Assembly (NCBI GenBank): GCA_963576785.1
Contig: OY756143.1
Span: 2,976,001-3,040,000, forward strand
From: Chlorophyllum brunneum
Lineage: Eukaryota > Basidiomycota > Agaricomycetes > Agaricales > Agaricaceae
Length of the DNA: 64,000 nt
Reading direction: 5' to 3'
Shown here: positions 12,528-24,369 of the stretch, one piece after another
How positions within the stretch are numbered: position 1 is the stretch's first letter
Layout of the letters: each line of letters begins with the position of its first letter
The notes under the pieces: model-generated
Databases searched by the model: none
Seen by the model: the letters and a program-made list of their open reading frames with translations, nothing else
What the model was told of the DNA's origin: nothing
Position numbers and translations under genes: made by a program

Positions 12528-14604
12528 GCTTGCGTGAAAGGAGGGGGATGCGAACTACAACAACATACAGTATCGTCCCCTAGCACCACTGGTGTCGTTT
12601 TAAATCCGAAGGTAGTGAAACAGAAGCATTCGATGATCACGGGAATGATGGGGTGAAACGCTGCGAAATGTATCCAAGCATCATACATTTGATGGGTCGC
12701 TTTTATTAGGTTCCATCCAATGCGCTTGATACCCTGTGTCAATATCTAATCGTAAGATGGCAGGACTTAAAGCTTTAAAGCACCACCGGCGAAATATGTG
12801 CAGCCTAGTAGATAGGCATTGAGTGGTGAGCTGGAACTGCGCTGCTACACACCTCTCAGAATTCTTGTGCCAGCGTCGGTTCTAGGGTATCACAAGCTGA
12901 AAATCAAGATATGTGGATGTGGTAAGCCTTTAGCTTGTGTAATCATCGCATCAGAAGGAAAAGTACCACCCTAATATGTAACACGTGCCAACGGCGGAAC
13001 TGCTCGATAGCATTACCATGATTTTATTTCATCAGTTGGGGCGAAGAAGACGATAGTATCCAAACTACCAGCCTGATATCAGCCCTTTCATAGCCCCTTC
13101 GGTGTGGTCCCCGTACTCTTTATTACTGTTTATCTCCTTATATATGCTGAAGAAGCCATCATCCTTGGGAGAACTCGGCCGCAAACCTGTGTCGAGATCT
13201 CTCGGCACAACCCAGCTTTCTGCCTCATCCGCCGGTGCAAAGCTTATTCCGGCGGACAGGCCCAGCCTTGCCATTTCGGATCGCGCAGTCGTGAATTTTC
13301 CCGCGCCGTCAGGTCTCTGGAATGTCTGGGGTAGGGTCTGTGCAGTTCGATCGGTTGCGGATATGTGGCCTGGAGATGAGCATAGTATTTGTTCAAGTAG
13401 TGGCGAACCTGCGGTGACGTCACGGGACTTTGACTCGGATTCGGTGGCTTTCTCACATTGTCGTTTCAGATACAGCCTAAAAGTAGTCCTCGCTGCGCCT
13501 TCGGTATTTATAAATGGGAGGCTCTGGGGAGCTCTGGTCGAACACGTTCACAGCGAGATTGACTCTGGTTTATGCGTAGAAATCTGCATTGGCTATCGGT
13601 GTCCAAGATGATGACAAAGCTTCACACGGTGAGGTGAATGGCTGTCCACTAACCTGTATATGCGGCCGACCAGGTATTCGGGAATTAAAATGAGAAGAAA
13701 AACGCGAAATTATCATTGCGACTCCGAGCTCTCCATGGGGCCCATCACCTAATTAACTCCAGGGGTTTCCTTGTTCTGAAATGTTCAACATCAATATCCA
13801 ATACGAGACCATACAGCAACAGAAAACGCCCCGAGCATTTGTCACTCGCCCTCGCGGTATATCTAATCTTTGGTAGGATATTAGGTGGCAAGGGGATGGA
13901 GGGAATGACACGAAGATCCTGTTGTGGAGGGCACTGAAGCAGGCAGTGTCTTGCCACGGTACATTCACGGAAGACATCATATCATGAATCTGGATACTTT
14001 CCGGGGCATCGAGCGAAACAACCCTATGCCTCTCGGGAAGCCTCCGAGTCAGGGTATGATAGGTATAAGCCGGTGACCATATGCGAACCGACACCGTAGC
14101 TGGTTCGGTTGCGATACACCCGAGCACGTGGCTAAAATCATTCGGCGGTGGTGGATTTGGATACGTTGCATAAGTGATACATAGCACCTTGCAGCGCCAG
14201 CTGGAACACTGTACGTGTAAGACTGGATGATAAACGTCATATACGTCTAACGGCCACGAATGAGGAATACAAAACACATGCTCTGCTTTCAAGAACATCG
14301 TGAATGTACTTTATAATTCATCGAACAGGCCAAGAAGCTGATTGTGTAAGGCCACAACTTTATGTCATGCTTTTACAAACGTTGGAGAGAGGAGTTCGGC
14401 TGTTTTTGGGGTTCCGGAATATAAGCGCTGGGAGTGGGTCTGGTGTGTGAATGGGTGCATGGAAGGCGACCCGATTAGTGGCGGCAGGGGAAAGAATTAT
14501 CTGACATAATGACAAGGTGCATGTTATGCAATCCCAAAGTGCCTGGGCTTATAACTGCCAGCTCAGATGGTCCGTCTTATCATTCTCCCGTCTTCCTGGA
14601 AACA
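12528..14604. other. no supported gene
   Basis: Two overlapping antisense open frames occur (13102-13611 on plus and 13753-14298 on minus, 169 and 181 codons). Neither shows a domain, a consistent splice pattern or a paralogue in the window. I treat them as chance frames in a moderately GC-rich stretch. From about 14330 the sequence belongs to the inverted duplication that also covers 19597-20450. Confidence 0.4.
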
Positions 14605-15142
14605 ATGTCCTTCGGTGAAAACAGCATCTACTACATCACTAACGCCGTCTTTGACCTCGAAGTCGGTCGCGCATCAAATGAAAATCCTGATCAACTCTTT
14701 CAGAACATTGTTGGTGATCGCTACGATTGGAGCGCGAGCAGGAAATTCGTCCTAAGGCTGGTGGAAAATGACACGGTTCACTTGTCCATTGACGGTGCAC
14801 CTGTGGGCGAGGATAACGGGAAGGTTGTGGCCTGTACTACTGGCGCCACCGGTGACGAGTGGGTAGTTGACCTCGTATCGTCTACCAATGACCGCTACTT
14901 GTACCAGTATGTCTCATGGGTGATCGCGTTTTCCTATACTGAGCTTGATTCAACCTCAGGATTGGCTTGGCCAAGAGCCCCAGCCTTGTTTGGGCATTGA
15001 ATGTACCGACCACTCCAGGCAACTTGGTGAGCGGATCACGTTCCGAGTAGACAACACACTGATCTGGACCAAGGTTCACTTGGAGCCTCGCGACCCGAAC
15101 AACCCTCGTCAATTCTGGGCGATGAGGGAAGTTCCTCCTTGA
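14330..15142. repeat. left arm of an inverted duplication (partner 19597-20450)
   Basis: The coding part is the I66-like gene, in plus orientation here and minus at 19597-20134. Similarity extends upstream: AAGAAGCTGATTG...GTAAG, GTTGGAGAGAGGAG and GGTTCCGGAA here reappear in reverse complement at 20340-20450. The arms flank laccase 1 and are separated by about 4.4 kb. Confidence 0.65.
14605..15142 (+). CDS. I66/mycocypin-like beta-trefoil protein, copy 1 (frame break near 3' end)
   Basis: Exon 1 is 14605-14906 and exon 2 starts at 14960, joined by a GTATGT...CTCAG intron. The start MSFGENSIYYITNAVFDLEV has the short N-terminal GxYxITN pattern of fungal I66 cysteine-protease inhibitors (clitocypin and macrocypin type). 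Further motifs fit the same fold: YDWSASRKFVLR, DGAPVGEDNGKVVAC, GDEWVVD and, at the end, VHLEPRDPNNPRQFW. The family is secreted or cytosolic, about 150-190 aa, and thought to defend against fungivores or parasites. The frame changes by one base around 15020-15030, between VPTTPGN and GERITFRVDNTLIW. Either a 1-nt indel has broken the gene or a roughly 32-nt intron is used. The family assignment is by pattern only and moderately sure. Confidence 0.55.
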
Positions 15143-16093
15143 AATAATTTACTAGTGAATGAGTATGTTTGTTAGTTGAACGTAAATGTAGTTGGAGTAT
15201 TGTTATTCTGTGCTACGCCTGAGAGCATTGTTGGGTGAATCTGGATGTCGTACGAGTGACAGTGATAAAAGTCCTGAAGCACCAAGTGAAGAGGATGGAA
15301 CGTGTATCAATTCGGACATGCGTATTCGGTTCCGGTCCTTCGCATTCTCTAAGGAGGTACGAGTTGTCTTCTCTCCAATGCGTCCCTAGTTTACTCATTG
15401 ATGACGTACGAGTTTCTATATGCGGTATGTGTAGTTGGTGAGGGTCCATCAGAAATGTCTTCGACATTCAGCCTGGCAGTATTCTTTGGCGTTCCACCGA
15501 TTGTATCGAATATTGGTTTTTGACGTCCGGCTAATGGATATCCCGATTTGAGGTCTTGGGGGGTGAGCATTCTGTGCCCATTTCAACAACCTTCGAAAAT
15601 TCACGCCACAACATAGTCTGGGATTGCTCCAAGTGATTGGGCTAGGTCCCACAAACGGCGGCGGGGTTTGAGCACCTATAGAGTAATGGATGCAGTGTTT
15701 GAAGTGGTTTATGTCACTATCTATAGTCGGGATTTGTGAGTTGCATGCCGCGTACGTCTTAGGCAGATGTAATGGTTGTATCTCATTCAAGGACAGATCG
15801 CGAAGAACATTCAACCTGTCGGGAAACGGCACATCTGACTTGTGACTCGTTGTGGGAATGCACCTTTGTGACGGCTCGATCAAGATTTGCGGTGAAGCCG
15901 AACAACTGTAGTACAGGTACGGACGATTAGATGTGGTGTTCGGCACTTACGAAAAGACACCATTTTCCCTGGTGTGGTCCGTTCTCCACCCTGGATGAGG
16001 TTACATGCGTTCTGTCAACCATTTTTGACGCCGAGTAACACAGATTTTGGTTAAATTGGATTGGGAGCGGCCAATCAAGAACCCAACCCAACC
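15143..16093. promoter_or_regulatory. upstream region of laccase 1, duplicated at 20600-21315
   Basis: From about 15400 to the laccase start this stretch is recognisably the same as 20600-21315. Shared blocks are GATGACGTAC(G/T)AGTTTCTATAT, a block of the form TCAGAAAT(G/A)TC...GACCTGGCA, GGCTAATGGATATCCCG and CATTTTCCCTG(G/A)TGT. The two laccases were therefore copied together with their promoters. No gene is recognised inside; minus-strand open frames here are not conserved as protein between the copies. Specific regulatory sites were not identified. Confidence 0.45.
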
Positions 16094-18879
16094 ATGTATT
16101 TCCCCTCTTTCAACTTTTGGCGAAATGCGGGGACAGCGGTACTCGCTGGTTCTCCTGTGGTAAAGAAAAGCATGGGAAACACTGGGGATCTCTACATCGT
16201 CAATACACCCACGACGTATACTCAGAAGACTGTCCAGGTTGGGCGTCCAGACTTGGTTTTTAAGCGCAGTGCTGTCCTCGCTGCACTGGGTGGGGAACCT
16301 AAAGATGGGTTGCTACCTGGCCCTATCATCAATGGCAATAAGGTAAGTCCGGAATGAACGCATTTTTGCTTCCATCGTTGAGGAAGTCGTCAGGGTGACA
16401 CATTCTCAATCACCGTCCACAACAACCTGGACGACAAGAGTATGTACACAGAGACAACCATTGTGCGTTACCTCCTAGAGACTCGGAACGATACAGAACT
16501 AAATCGTCGTAGCATTGGCATGGCATCGAGATGCATCATACTTATTGGGCCGACGGCGTCGCCTTTGTCACCCAATGTCCAATCATCCCAGACGACAAAT
16601 TCACCTACACTTTCCCTGTCCCTAACCAGGCGGGCACCTTCTGGTACCACTCTCATTATCGTAAGAAATATCCTGGTATTGGGCTCTGTTCTAGTCATTA
16701 AAGGTTCCCGCCATCAGTTAGTCAATATTGTGATGGTCTTCGAGGCGCTCTCATCATCCGAGATGATCAAGATCCGTACTTGAAGAACAAGGATTATGAC
16801 GCGGACGGGGACAATGGTATGCCTCTTCGCTCCAAACATAGGATTGGCCCTAACTGCACTAAAACATAGATGATACAGTTATTTCGCTGATTGATTGGTG
16901 AGACCTCCCTGTGCGTTCTTCGATCTAGAAGCTGACGCAGCGGCTCCGCCGGACATAGGTACAGTACGTGTGTGCGTTAGTTGAAATTTTCGTCTCCTAA
17001 TTCCTTGTAGGTGAAAAGGAAGCTAAAGGTGATAGGTGAGAGTCGGTCTATCTTTGCGTATTAAGGGACTAATCCATAATATTCATCTCCTGTAGTAAAT
17101 GGAAGCTTCATCTCATCAACGGCCATGTCAGATCTCGAATCGAGGTCAAACCAAACAAGAAGTACGGAATTCAATTATTATTTTATACTACATATTAACC
17201 AATTTGATGATAGGTATCGATTCAGATTGATCAACATGGGCTGCCACGATGAATACACTTTCTCGATCGATGACCATATGCTGACCGTCATCGAAGCTGA
17301 CGGCGTGCTCACTCAAAAATACGATGTCACTCATATCCCAATCCACGCAGGTACGTGTTGGTCAATTCATACCGTATCTGTCCAATCAATTTAAATTGGT
17401 ACCAGGACAACGATACTCGTTCATTGTAAGTTTTGACGTGATTTCCTACTGGACTGTCTTGACCTTTTGGCTAGTTGGACACAGCGAAGACCGTGGACAA
17501 CTATTGTAAGTTCCCAGATTCCCTCGCACCATTCTCCATCTCACGTTCTTCGAATCCAGGGATCCGTGCTGAGAGAATCACTAATAAAAAAGATTTTGGA
17601 GGGCTTGCTATCTTGCATTATGCAGGAGCCGATAAGGCTAAGAAACCAACTACGAAGCGTCGTGGTAGCGGTTCTGTGAGGTTACTAAATGAGGCGGAAA
17701 TTAAGGCAGGTTTTGATCCTATATTGTTAATCTTGGCAGTAAATGACGTGATCATTTAGCCCTATGATGAAAGACCAGCGGTAGGTCATCAAATAAGATC
17801 TGGATTCTACGAGCGTGGAACTGAAGTGTTTGAAAGCCTGGTAGTAAATCGCGTACGGCCGATGTTCCCGACTGTAAGGACCTTACCAAGGAGGACCTTA
17901 TCAGTATGAGGGAGGCTACCGATGATCTTCCGGTTTGCAACCAGGACGTGAGACTGAATTATAAGGTGTGTAGTCATTGTTTCCTATGTTATTGCCTTGT
18001 CGAAATCTGATACATCTACAACAGGATGATGTAGGTTTCACTATCAACGACGTACACTTCAAATCGCCCTCAGAAGCTGTATTGCTACAAATCTTGAGCG
18101 GCAAGGTCAAGCCATGTAGGTAGCATCATTGTCCAAGATATGAAGGAGACTTATAGTGCTCTTGGTAGATGACGTTCTTCCCGAAAGTTCGGTGATACCT
18201 CTTCCGCGTGATGTGAATGTTCAAGTCACATTCTACGATGACGAGGACATGACTGGCGGAATGGTAAGTGGATATGAACGGAGTGTGTATGATGCTGCGA
18301 TTTATGAATTTGGTCCCTCAGCACCCAATGCATTTACACGGAGTGAGTCCCGTTCCATGATTATGAGCAGTGATGGGGACTAACGGTTTTTTCTCTTCAA
18401 GCACACTTTCTCTGTTGTCCAGTCTGCTGAGCAAGAAGACTACAACTGGGACAATCCGCCTCGGAGAGACACAGTTGCTACTACCCCCAAACGTACAAAT
18501 AAGCCGAGAAAAGTGACCATCCGATTCAAGACTGATAATCCCGGTCCTTGGATGTTGCACTGGTATGGATGACTTTTTTGAATTTGTTGGAAAGCATGCT
18601 TAGTTTTCGATTTAGTCATATGGATCATCATCTTGTAGAGTGCGTCGTCTTTGGTTGAAAAGGACTTGAGCTGATTTTTTTTCCAGAGGACTTGCTATGG
18701 TGTTTGCGGAGGATACCAGAGGTGCTAAGGAACTTGAAGATAAGATACCGGGCGGTAAAGGTTAGTTTCTGATCTCGCATGAGTGTTGATTAAATGCTAA
18801 CCACGGAATAGAAAAAATTGCAGAGAATTGCGCCAAGTATGATGCTTGGGTGCTTGGGAAGAATGTCAAGAAGGCGTGA
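16094..18879 (+). CDS. laccase 1 (multicopper oxidase), 21 exons
   Basis: Exons: 16094-16342, 16394-16462, 16513-16660, 16718-16816, 16870-16897, 16959-16963, 17011-17035, 17096-17161, 17214-17350, 17406-17425, 17475-17505, 17560-17705, 17760-17780, 17837-17965, 18025-18115, 18169-18263, 18322-18342, 18402-18562, 18616-18639, 18687-18760, 18812-18879. They total 1707 nt, 568 aa. All four copper-binding motifs are present: HWHG (residue 107 on), WYHSHY (150-155), HPMHLHGH (454-461) and HCHMDHH (513-519), with Leu at the T1 axial position. [15 protein letters not shown] and NPGPWMLHC are also typical of basidiomycete laccases. The reaction is one-electron oxidation of phenols with reduction of O2 to water. 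Oddities: no clear signal peptide after [11 protein letters not shown], a 5-nt exon, and a GC donor at 17706. Confidence 0.92.
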
Positions 18880-19596
18880 TAATGGATCGGGACGGTTTAC
18901 TTGGTTGAATTTTTCATGCCAAGTAATAGGAGTTGAATATTAAATTTTGAGCAATCATAATATACGGAGGATTTTTAAGTCACCCCGGACTTGATAGTGC
19001 AGTCATCGTAAGTGTATCCGCATTTCGTTAACTCTGGTATCGTCTCGAGACGTGAGGTGGATATAGTTCATAAAAGTAGTCTTTCGTTGCGCCTCGATCA
19101 TTTCGAGTCTTGTTCGGTGTCTTCTTGGTCCGCAGTATCCACACCTCCGAGGTAGTACATAGATGTAGAGCCTGCTCTCCAGTTTCAACAGTCCCAGCAA
19201 TGTTATGTAACAATACGAAGTTATATGCTTGAATAAGATTTGTGTGTATAGTGACACAAAGTAAGAGCAACTTACTTCAGTTTCTCAAGTATCGGCTGGG
19301 TCTGGCAAATGTTTACCAAAGGAAAGTAGACCGGAGGGCTCGGCATAAGCTTGCACTCTAACATGCTCAACCTTCAAGCTTCAATGAGGACATTGTACAC
19401 GACGGGAATCATCCCCCGAGCGTTTGTCAATGTGATCAAAGGTTTCAAACTTGCACCCAATTGATTCTACCGCCACTTATACGAAACCTGCATTTAGATT
19501 TGCCTAGCTGTGTACCTTTGTTGTACCATAAGAGAACAATATTCCAAGTATGCCTACGTTCAACTAGCGAGCACACCCATTCACCCACAAGATAAT
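18880..19596. other. intergenic, nothing recognised
   Basis: This lies between the laccase 1 stop and the stop of the inverted I66-like copy. Two overlapping minus-strand frames of about 80 codons (19003-19270) have no motif. It probably contains the 3' ends of both neighbours, which converge here. Confidence 0.4.
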
Positions 19597-20134
19597 TTAA
19601 GGAGGAACCTGTCTCAATGCCCAGAATTGGCGAGGGTTGTTCGGGTCACGAGGCTCTAGGTGAACCTTGGTCCGGATCAGCGTCTTGTCCTCTTAAAAAG
19701 TAACGCCCTTACCTGGTTACCTGGCACGGTCGACACATTCAACGCCCAGACTAAGGTGGGGTCCCTGGCCAAACCAATCCTAAAGTCGAAGCCAATTGAG
19801 TATGGGAAAACGCCATTATTCACGAGACATACTGGTACAGGTAGCGATCATTGGTAGCCGACACGAGGTCAATGACCCACTCGTCACCAGTGGCACAAGT
19901 AGTACAAGCCACAACCCTTCCTTCCCTTTCACTAACTGGCGAATCCATAATAAACAAGAGAACCGAGTCATTTTGAGTCCATCTCAAGGTAAATTTCCTG
20001 ATCGCGTTCCAATCGTAACGGTCTCCAACGATGTTCTGAGAGAGATTATGGGGATTTTCATTGGATGCACGTCCTACTTCGAGGTCAAAGACGGCATTAG
20101 TAAATTGGTAGATGCTGTTTCCTCCGAAGGACAT
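19597..20134 (-). CDS. I66/mycocypin-like protein, copy 2 (inverted, probably broken)
   Basis: Exon 1 is 20134-19833 on the minus strand, exactly 302 nt as in copy 1, followed by a GTATGTCTC... intron with the acceptor just before ATTGGTTTGGCC. The protein starts MSFGGNSIYQFTNAVFDLEV and shares GRASNENP, NIVGDRYDW, GDEWVIDL and TNDRYLYQ with copy 1. The 3' part (KTLIRTKVHLEPRDPNNPRQ) is again in a different frame from the middle exon. An in-frame TAA lies just upstream of it, so a short intron or a frame break is required. Function is inferred as for copy 1. Probably a pseudogene, or a gene with an unusual last intron. Confidence 0.5.
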
Positions 20135-20450
20135 TGTCGCTATAAATGATGGGAGAGCGATAATAGTGGGGGGGAATCTGAGTGGGCAGTCTCAACTCCT
20201 GTTTATAAGGCGGGTATCTTGGGATCGCATAATATACACCTTGTCATTATGTCAAGCAATTCCCTGCTGCCACTAATCGGTTACCCCACAGTCAGATCGC
20301 AAATGCATCCTTTCACACGCTGATCCAACCATTCACAGCGCCTGGTTTCCGGAAACCCCAAAACGGCCGAGCTCCTCTCCAACGTTGTAAAATTACGACA
20401 TAAGCTTCAAGGGGTCTTACGCAATCAGCTTGGTATCTTCAATGATCCCT
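19597..20450. repeat. right arm of the inverted duplication (partner 14330-15142)
   Basis: This is the reverse-complement partner of 14330-15142. It includes the I66-like copy 2 and roughly 300 bp upstream of its start. The two I66-like proteins differ by many substitutions, so the duplication is not recent. Confidence 0.65.
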
Positions 20451-21315
20451 GATGCTCATAAAACCAAAGCATTGGTTTGGGCCTTGCATTCCTAGGCCCA
20501 GTAAGCACATGGGAGAAAACTGTACAAACTTTCAAAACCCTAACAGTCACTGTGCACAACAGTCGTCATACATCCTGCATCCAAACCAACCTTTTGGTTC
20601 GCATAGATGACGTACTAGTTTCTATATACGGTACGTGTAGTTCGTGAAGGAACGCTCAATAAACTTGTGGTCTCCCATCAGAAATATCCTCAAGTTTCGA
20701 CCTGGCATTACTCATGACATTCCACGATTATATCGAGCCTTGGTCTTAGAACCCGGCTAATGGATATCCCGCTTTGGAGTGAGCCATGCGCATTTCACCC
20801 AACCACCAAAAGCTCACGCCACAACGACAGTCTGGGATTGCTTCAGGTGATTATTCCACACCCCACCTATGGACGCGGTGTTTGATCGTCTACACAGTTA
20901 TGGATGCATTATTCGAAGTGGTTTGTGTCATCGTATCTGTTATCGGGATTCGTGGGGCCGTCCGCGGTGTACGTCTTAAACAAGATCCAGTATTCAATGG
21001 CTGTATCTTCGTCCAAGGGTTGAGCTCCAAGAACATTCGAGCTGTCGAGAACTGACACATATGACTTATGACTCAGTGGGAGAATGTGCCTGCATGAGTT
21101 TTGGATTGACGGTCCGATCAAGGTGTACGAGTGGCGAAGCCGAATAGGCATGGGCAATTGGATGTGGTGTTCAACCTTTACCCAACACTCCATTTTCCCT
21201 GATGTAATACGTTCTCCACCTGGACACCGTTCCATGTATTGTGTCAACTACATCTGACGTTGAGTAACGCAAGATTTTGCATAAATTGAATCGGCGGCCA
21301 ACAAATAACCCAAAC
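20451..21315. promoter_or_regulatory. upstream region of laccase 2
   Basis: From about 20600 this is the counterpart of 15400-16093 (see there). The minus-strand frame 20909-21247 is not preserved as protein in the other copy. Bases 20451-20600 hold nothing recognisable. Confidence 0.4.
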
Positions 21316-24176
21316 ATGTATTTCCCCTCTTTCAACTTTTGGCGAAATGCGGGGACAGTGGCACTCGCTAGTTCTCCCGCAGTGAAGAAAAGCATCGAAA
21401 CAACTGGAGACCTCTACATCGTCAATACACCCACGACGCACACGCGGGAGACCCTCCAGCAGGGGCGTCCAGACCTGGTTGTTAAGCGTACTGCGGTTCT
21501 CGCTGGGCTGGGGCCTAAGCCTGAAGATGGGATGTTCCCTGGTCCCATCATTAATGGCTGGAAGGTACGCTCAGGACAAACACATTTTCTCTATCGCTAA
21601 TGAAATGACCCAGGGCGATACGCTCTCAATCACCGTCCATAATAAACTGAAGGACAAGACCATGTTCACTGAGACAACCATTGTGGGTTGCCTAGTCTGG
21701 AGCCCGGATGTATACCTAACTCAAATGTTGTAGCATTGGCATGGTATTGAGATGCATGAAACCTATTGGGCTGATGGTGTCGCTTTTGTCACTCAATGTC
21801 CCATCATCCCAGGTGATAAATTCACCTACACCTTCCCCGTTCCTGATCAGGCGGGCACTTTCTGGTACCACTCGCACTATCGTAAGCATTTAGTTATTGA
21901 ACTCCATCCTGGTCACTAAGTCTATCCACTACCAGAAACTCAATATTGCGATGGTCTTCGAGGCCCTCTCATCATCAGAGATCGAGCCGATCCTTACCTG
22001 AAGGACTATGATGTGGACAATGGTTTGGTTCTTCACTCCGAGCTCGGAACTGGAGTTAATTGTGCAAACTATAGACGATACGGTTATTACATTGGCGGAT
22101 TGGTGAGGTTTCTGCGCATTGTTCAGCATAAAAGCTAACAGCTTCGTTTGATATAGGTTCAGTACGTGTATTGTACCAGTTATCAACTCCCCAGTTCTTG
22201 ACCCCTTTTTTAGTGAAGAAGGAAGCTTTCGGTGATAGGTAAGGCTCAAGTTATCACAATAATTAAACGGTTAATTAATGGCGGTCGTCGCTCATAGTAC
22301 ATGGGAGCTGAATCTCATCAATGGTGGAGTAAAACCCCAAGTCGACGTTGTACATGGCAAGAAGTAAGAAATCTATTTATATTTTATATTGTATACTAAA
22401 AATTTGATGTTAGGTATCGTTTCCGATTGATCAACACGTCTTGTCATGCGGCATACACTTTCTCAATCGATGGACATGTGCTGACCGTCATCGAGGTCGA
22501 GGGAGTCCTTACTAAGAAGTATGATGTTACCCGTATCCCAATCCATGCAGGTATGTGTCGGTCAGTTCACCCGTAGCCACCCCATAAACCTAACATTGTC
22601 ACAGGACAACGATACTCCTTCATTGTAAGTCTATATGACTTCCCACTGGGTTGGGCTGATCTTCGTCTAGTTGGATACAACGAAGACTAAGGACACAACT
22701 ATCAACTATTGTAAGTTCACGGGTCCCGCATATAACTTTACATCTTATATTCTCCGAATGAAGGGATCCGTGCCGACATACTTGCCGGACGGACTCAAGG
22801 AAGGCCCTCGGGAGGACGGGGTGTCCTGCATTATGTAGAGGCTGATGAGGATAAGGAGCCAACCACAGAGCCTTTCACCGATGATGCTCCGCAGCCCGGG
22901 CCACAGCCAGGATTACTAGTCGAGGCGAACATTGAGGTAGGCTTCGATTCTATGTCATTATTCTTTGCCAGAATTGACTGTAACTTGCCGCCCAGCCATA
23001 TGACAACAAACCTGCGGTGAGTGACTAGATAAGGCTTCGATCCTATAAAAGTGGAACTCAATTGAATGCTTGACAGCCGGGGGCTGGTAAATCACGTTCG
23101 CCAAAAGTTCCTTCCTGTAGTAAGGTTATGGAGAAGAGTCCCGGCAGGAAGAGGAAGAACCTTGTCTGCAAGGAAGACTTGAAACTGGGCTTTGATGTTC
23201 GTCGTGCTTTCCTAGGTCACTGCATTGTCGAAAGCTAATCCCTCTTACAACAGGTAGATGTAGGTTTCTCTATCAACGACGTGCACTTCCAATCGCCCTC
23301 AGAAGCTGTATTGCTGCAAATTCTGCTGGGAAGGTGAACCCGTGTACGTCTTACGGTTGTCTGAGATACGAATGAGGCTCATACTGCATGTCGTAGATGA
23401 TGTCCTTCCCAAAAATTCGGTGATACCTCTTCCACGCGATGCGGATGTTCAGATCACTTTCCTGGACCGCGATGCAATCACCCCTGGCATGGTAAGTGCA
23501 TATGAACGTGGTTCATATGATACCGTAATTCATGGATTTGTTCCCTCAGCACCCAATGCATTTACATGGAGTAAGTGTTATCCTGTGAGTATGAGTAGTG
23601 AGGGAGGAACTAAACATTTCTCTTCAAGCACACATTCTCCGTAGTCCGTTCTGTTGATCAGGAAGACTATAACTGGGACAATCCACCTCGGAGAGATACG
23701 GTCGCTACCGCTTCGCACGAGGAGAATGCAACACCGAGTGAAGTGACTATTCGATTCAGGACTGATAATCCTGGTCCTTGGATTTTGCATTGGTATGGTT
23801 TCGCTTTCTTCAATTTGTTGGAAAGTGCTTAGTTTTATCCTTAGTCATATGGATAGGCATCTTGTGGAGTACGTTGACCTTTATGACTGAAGAGGATTTG
23901 AACTAATTTTCTTTTACAGAGGACTCGCTATTGTGTTTGCGGAGGATACTAAACAAATTCGGGAACTTGAGGGTCAAATACCAGGCGGCAAAGGTCAGCT
24001 TCGTATCCCATGTGAGTATTGATCAATCTGTTGACTGTCCAACAGATAAAGTGCGAGAGAATTGTCAGAAGTATTATAGTTGGATGGCTGCGGGAATGTT
24101 TCGACAACGTTTACAGATTGAGACCGCTATACCGAACCAATTAGGAGTTGAATCTTTAACAATTATAATATATTGA
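21316..24176 (+). pseudogene. laccase 2, near-intact copy with a 1-nt frameshift
   Basis: It is a direct-repeat paralogue of laccase 1 with the same intron positions. Early exons are 21316-21564, 21614-21682, 21734-21881, 21936-22022, 22075-22102, the 5-nt exon 22157-22161, 22214-22238, 22298-22363, 22414-22550, 22605-22624, 22671-22710, 22764-22936, 22996-23016, 23077-23196 and 23254-23343. The exon 23254-23343 is 90 nt, whereas its laccase 1 counterpart is 91 nt. The missing base puts TGA (23335-23337) in frame before the C-terminal copper sites. The later exons still read through HPMHLHG, HTFSVV and HCHMDRH, ending near 24176. The copper ligands are otherwise all present. Either it is a very young pseudogene or there is a sequencing error at this one site. 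Confidence 0.85.
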
Positions 24177-24369
24177 GCCTACTTTGAGTTACCCTGCCAC
24201 ACTTGAGCGCAAAACTCTGTTCTAAGATAATGAATGGGGCCAATACGATACTGGTTTCTAATCGATGAGGCTCACCCTCGGACTGAGACTTCGTCAAGCC
24301 ACGGCTTGTGGCTTGAAACTTGAGAACATACCGATGATAAGAATATGGAAGATCCTGGGGTTGTGTCAG

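Noticed and set aside
13102..14298. Two overlapping antisense frames of 169 and 181 codons
   Set aside because: No domain, no splice partners and no paralogue. Long chance frames are common at this base composition.
15449..15946. 165-codon minus-strand frame upstream of laccase 1
   Set aside because: The homologous DNA upstream of laccase 2 does not keep the same frame or protein, so it is not under coding constraint.
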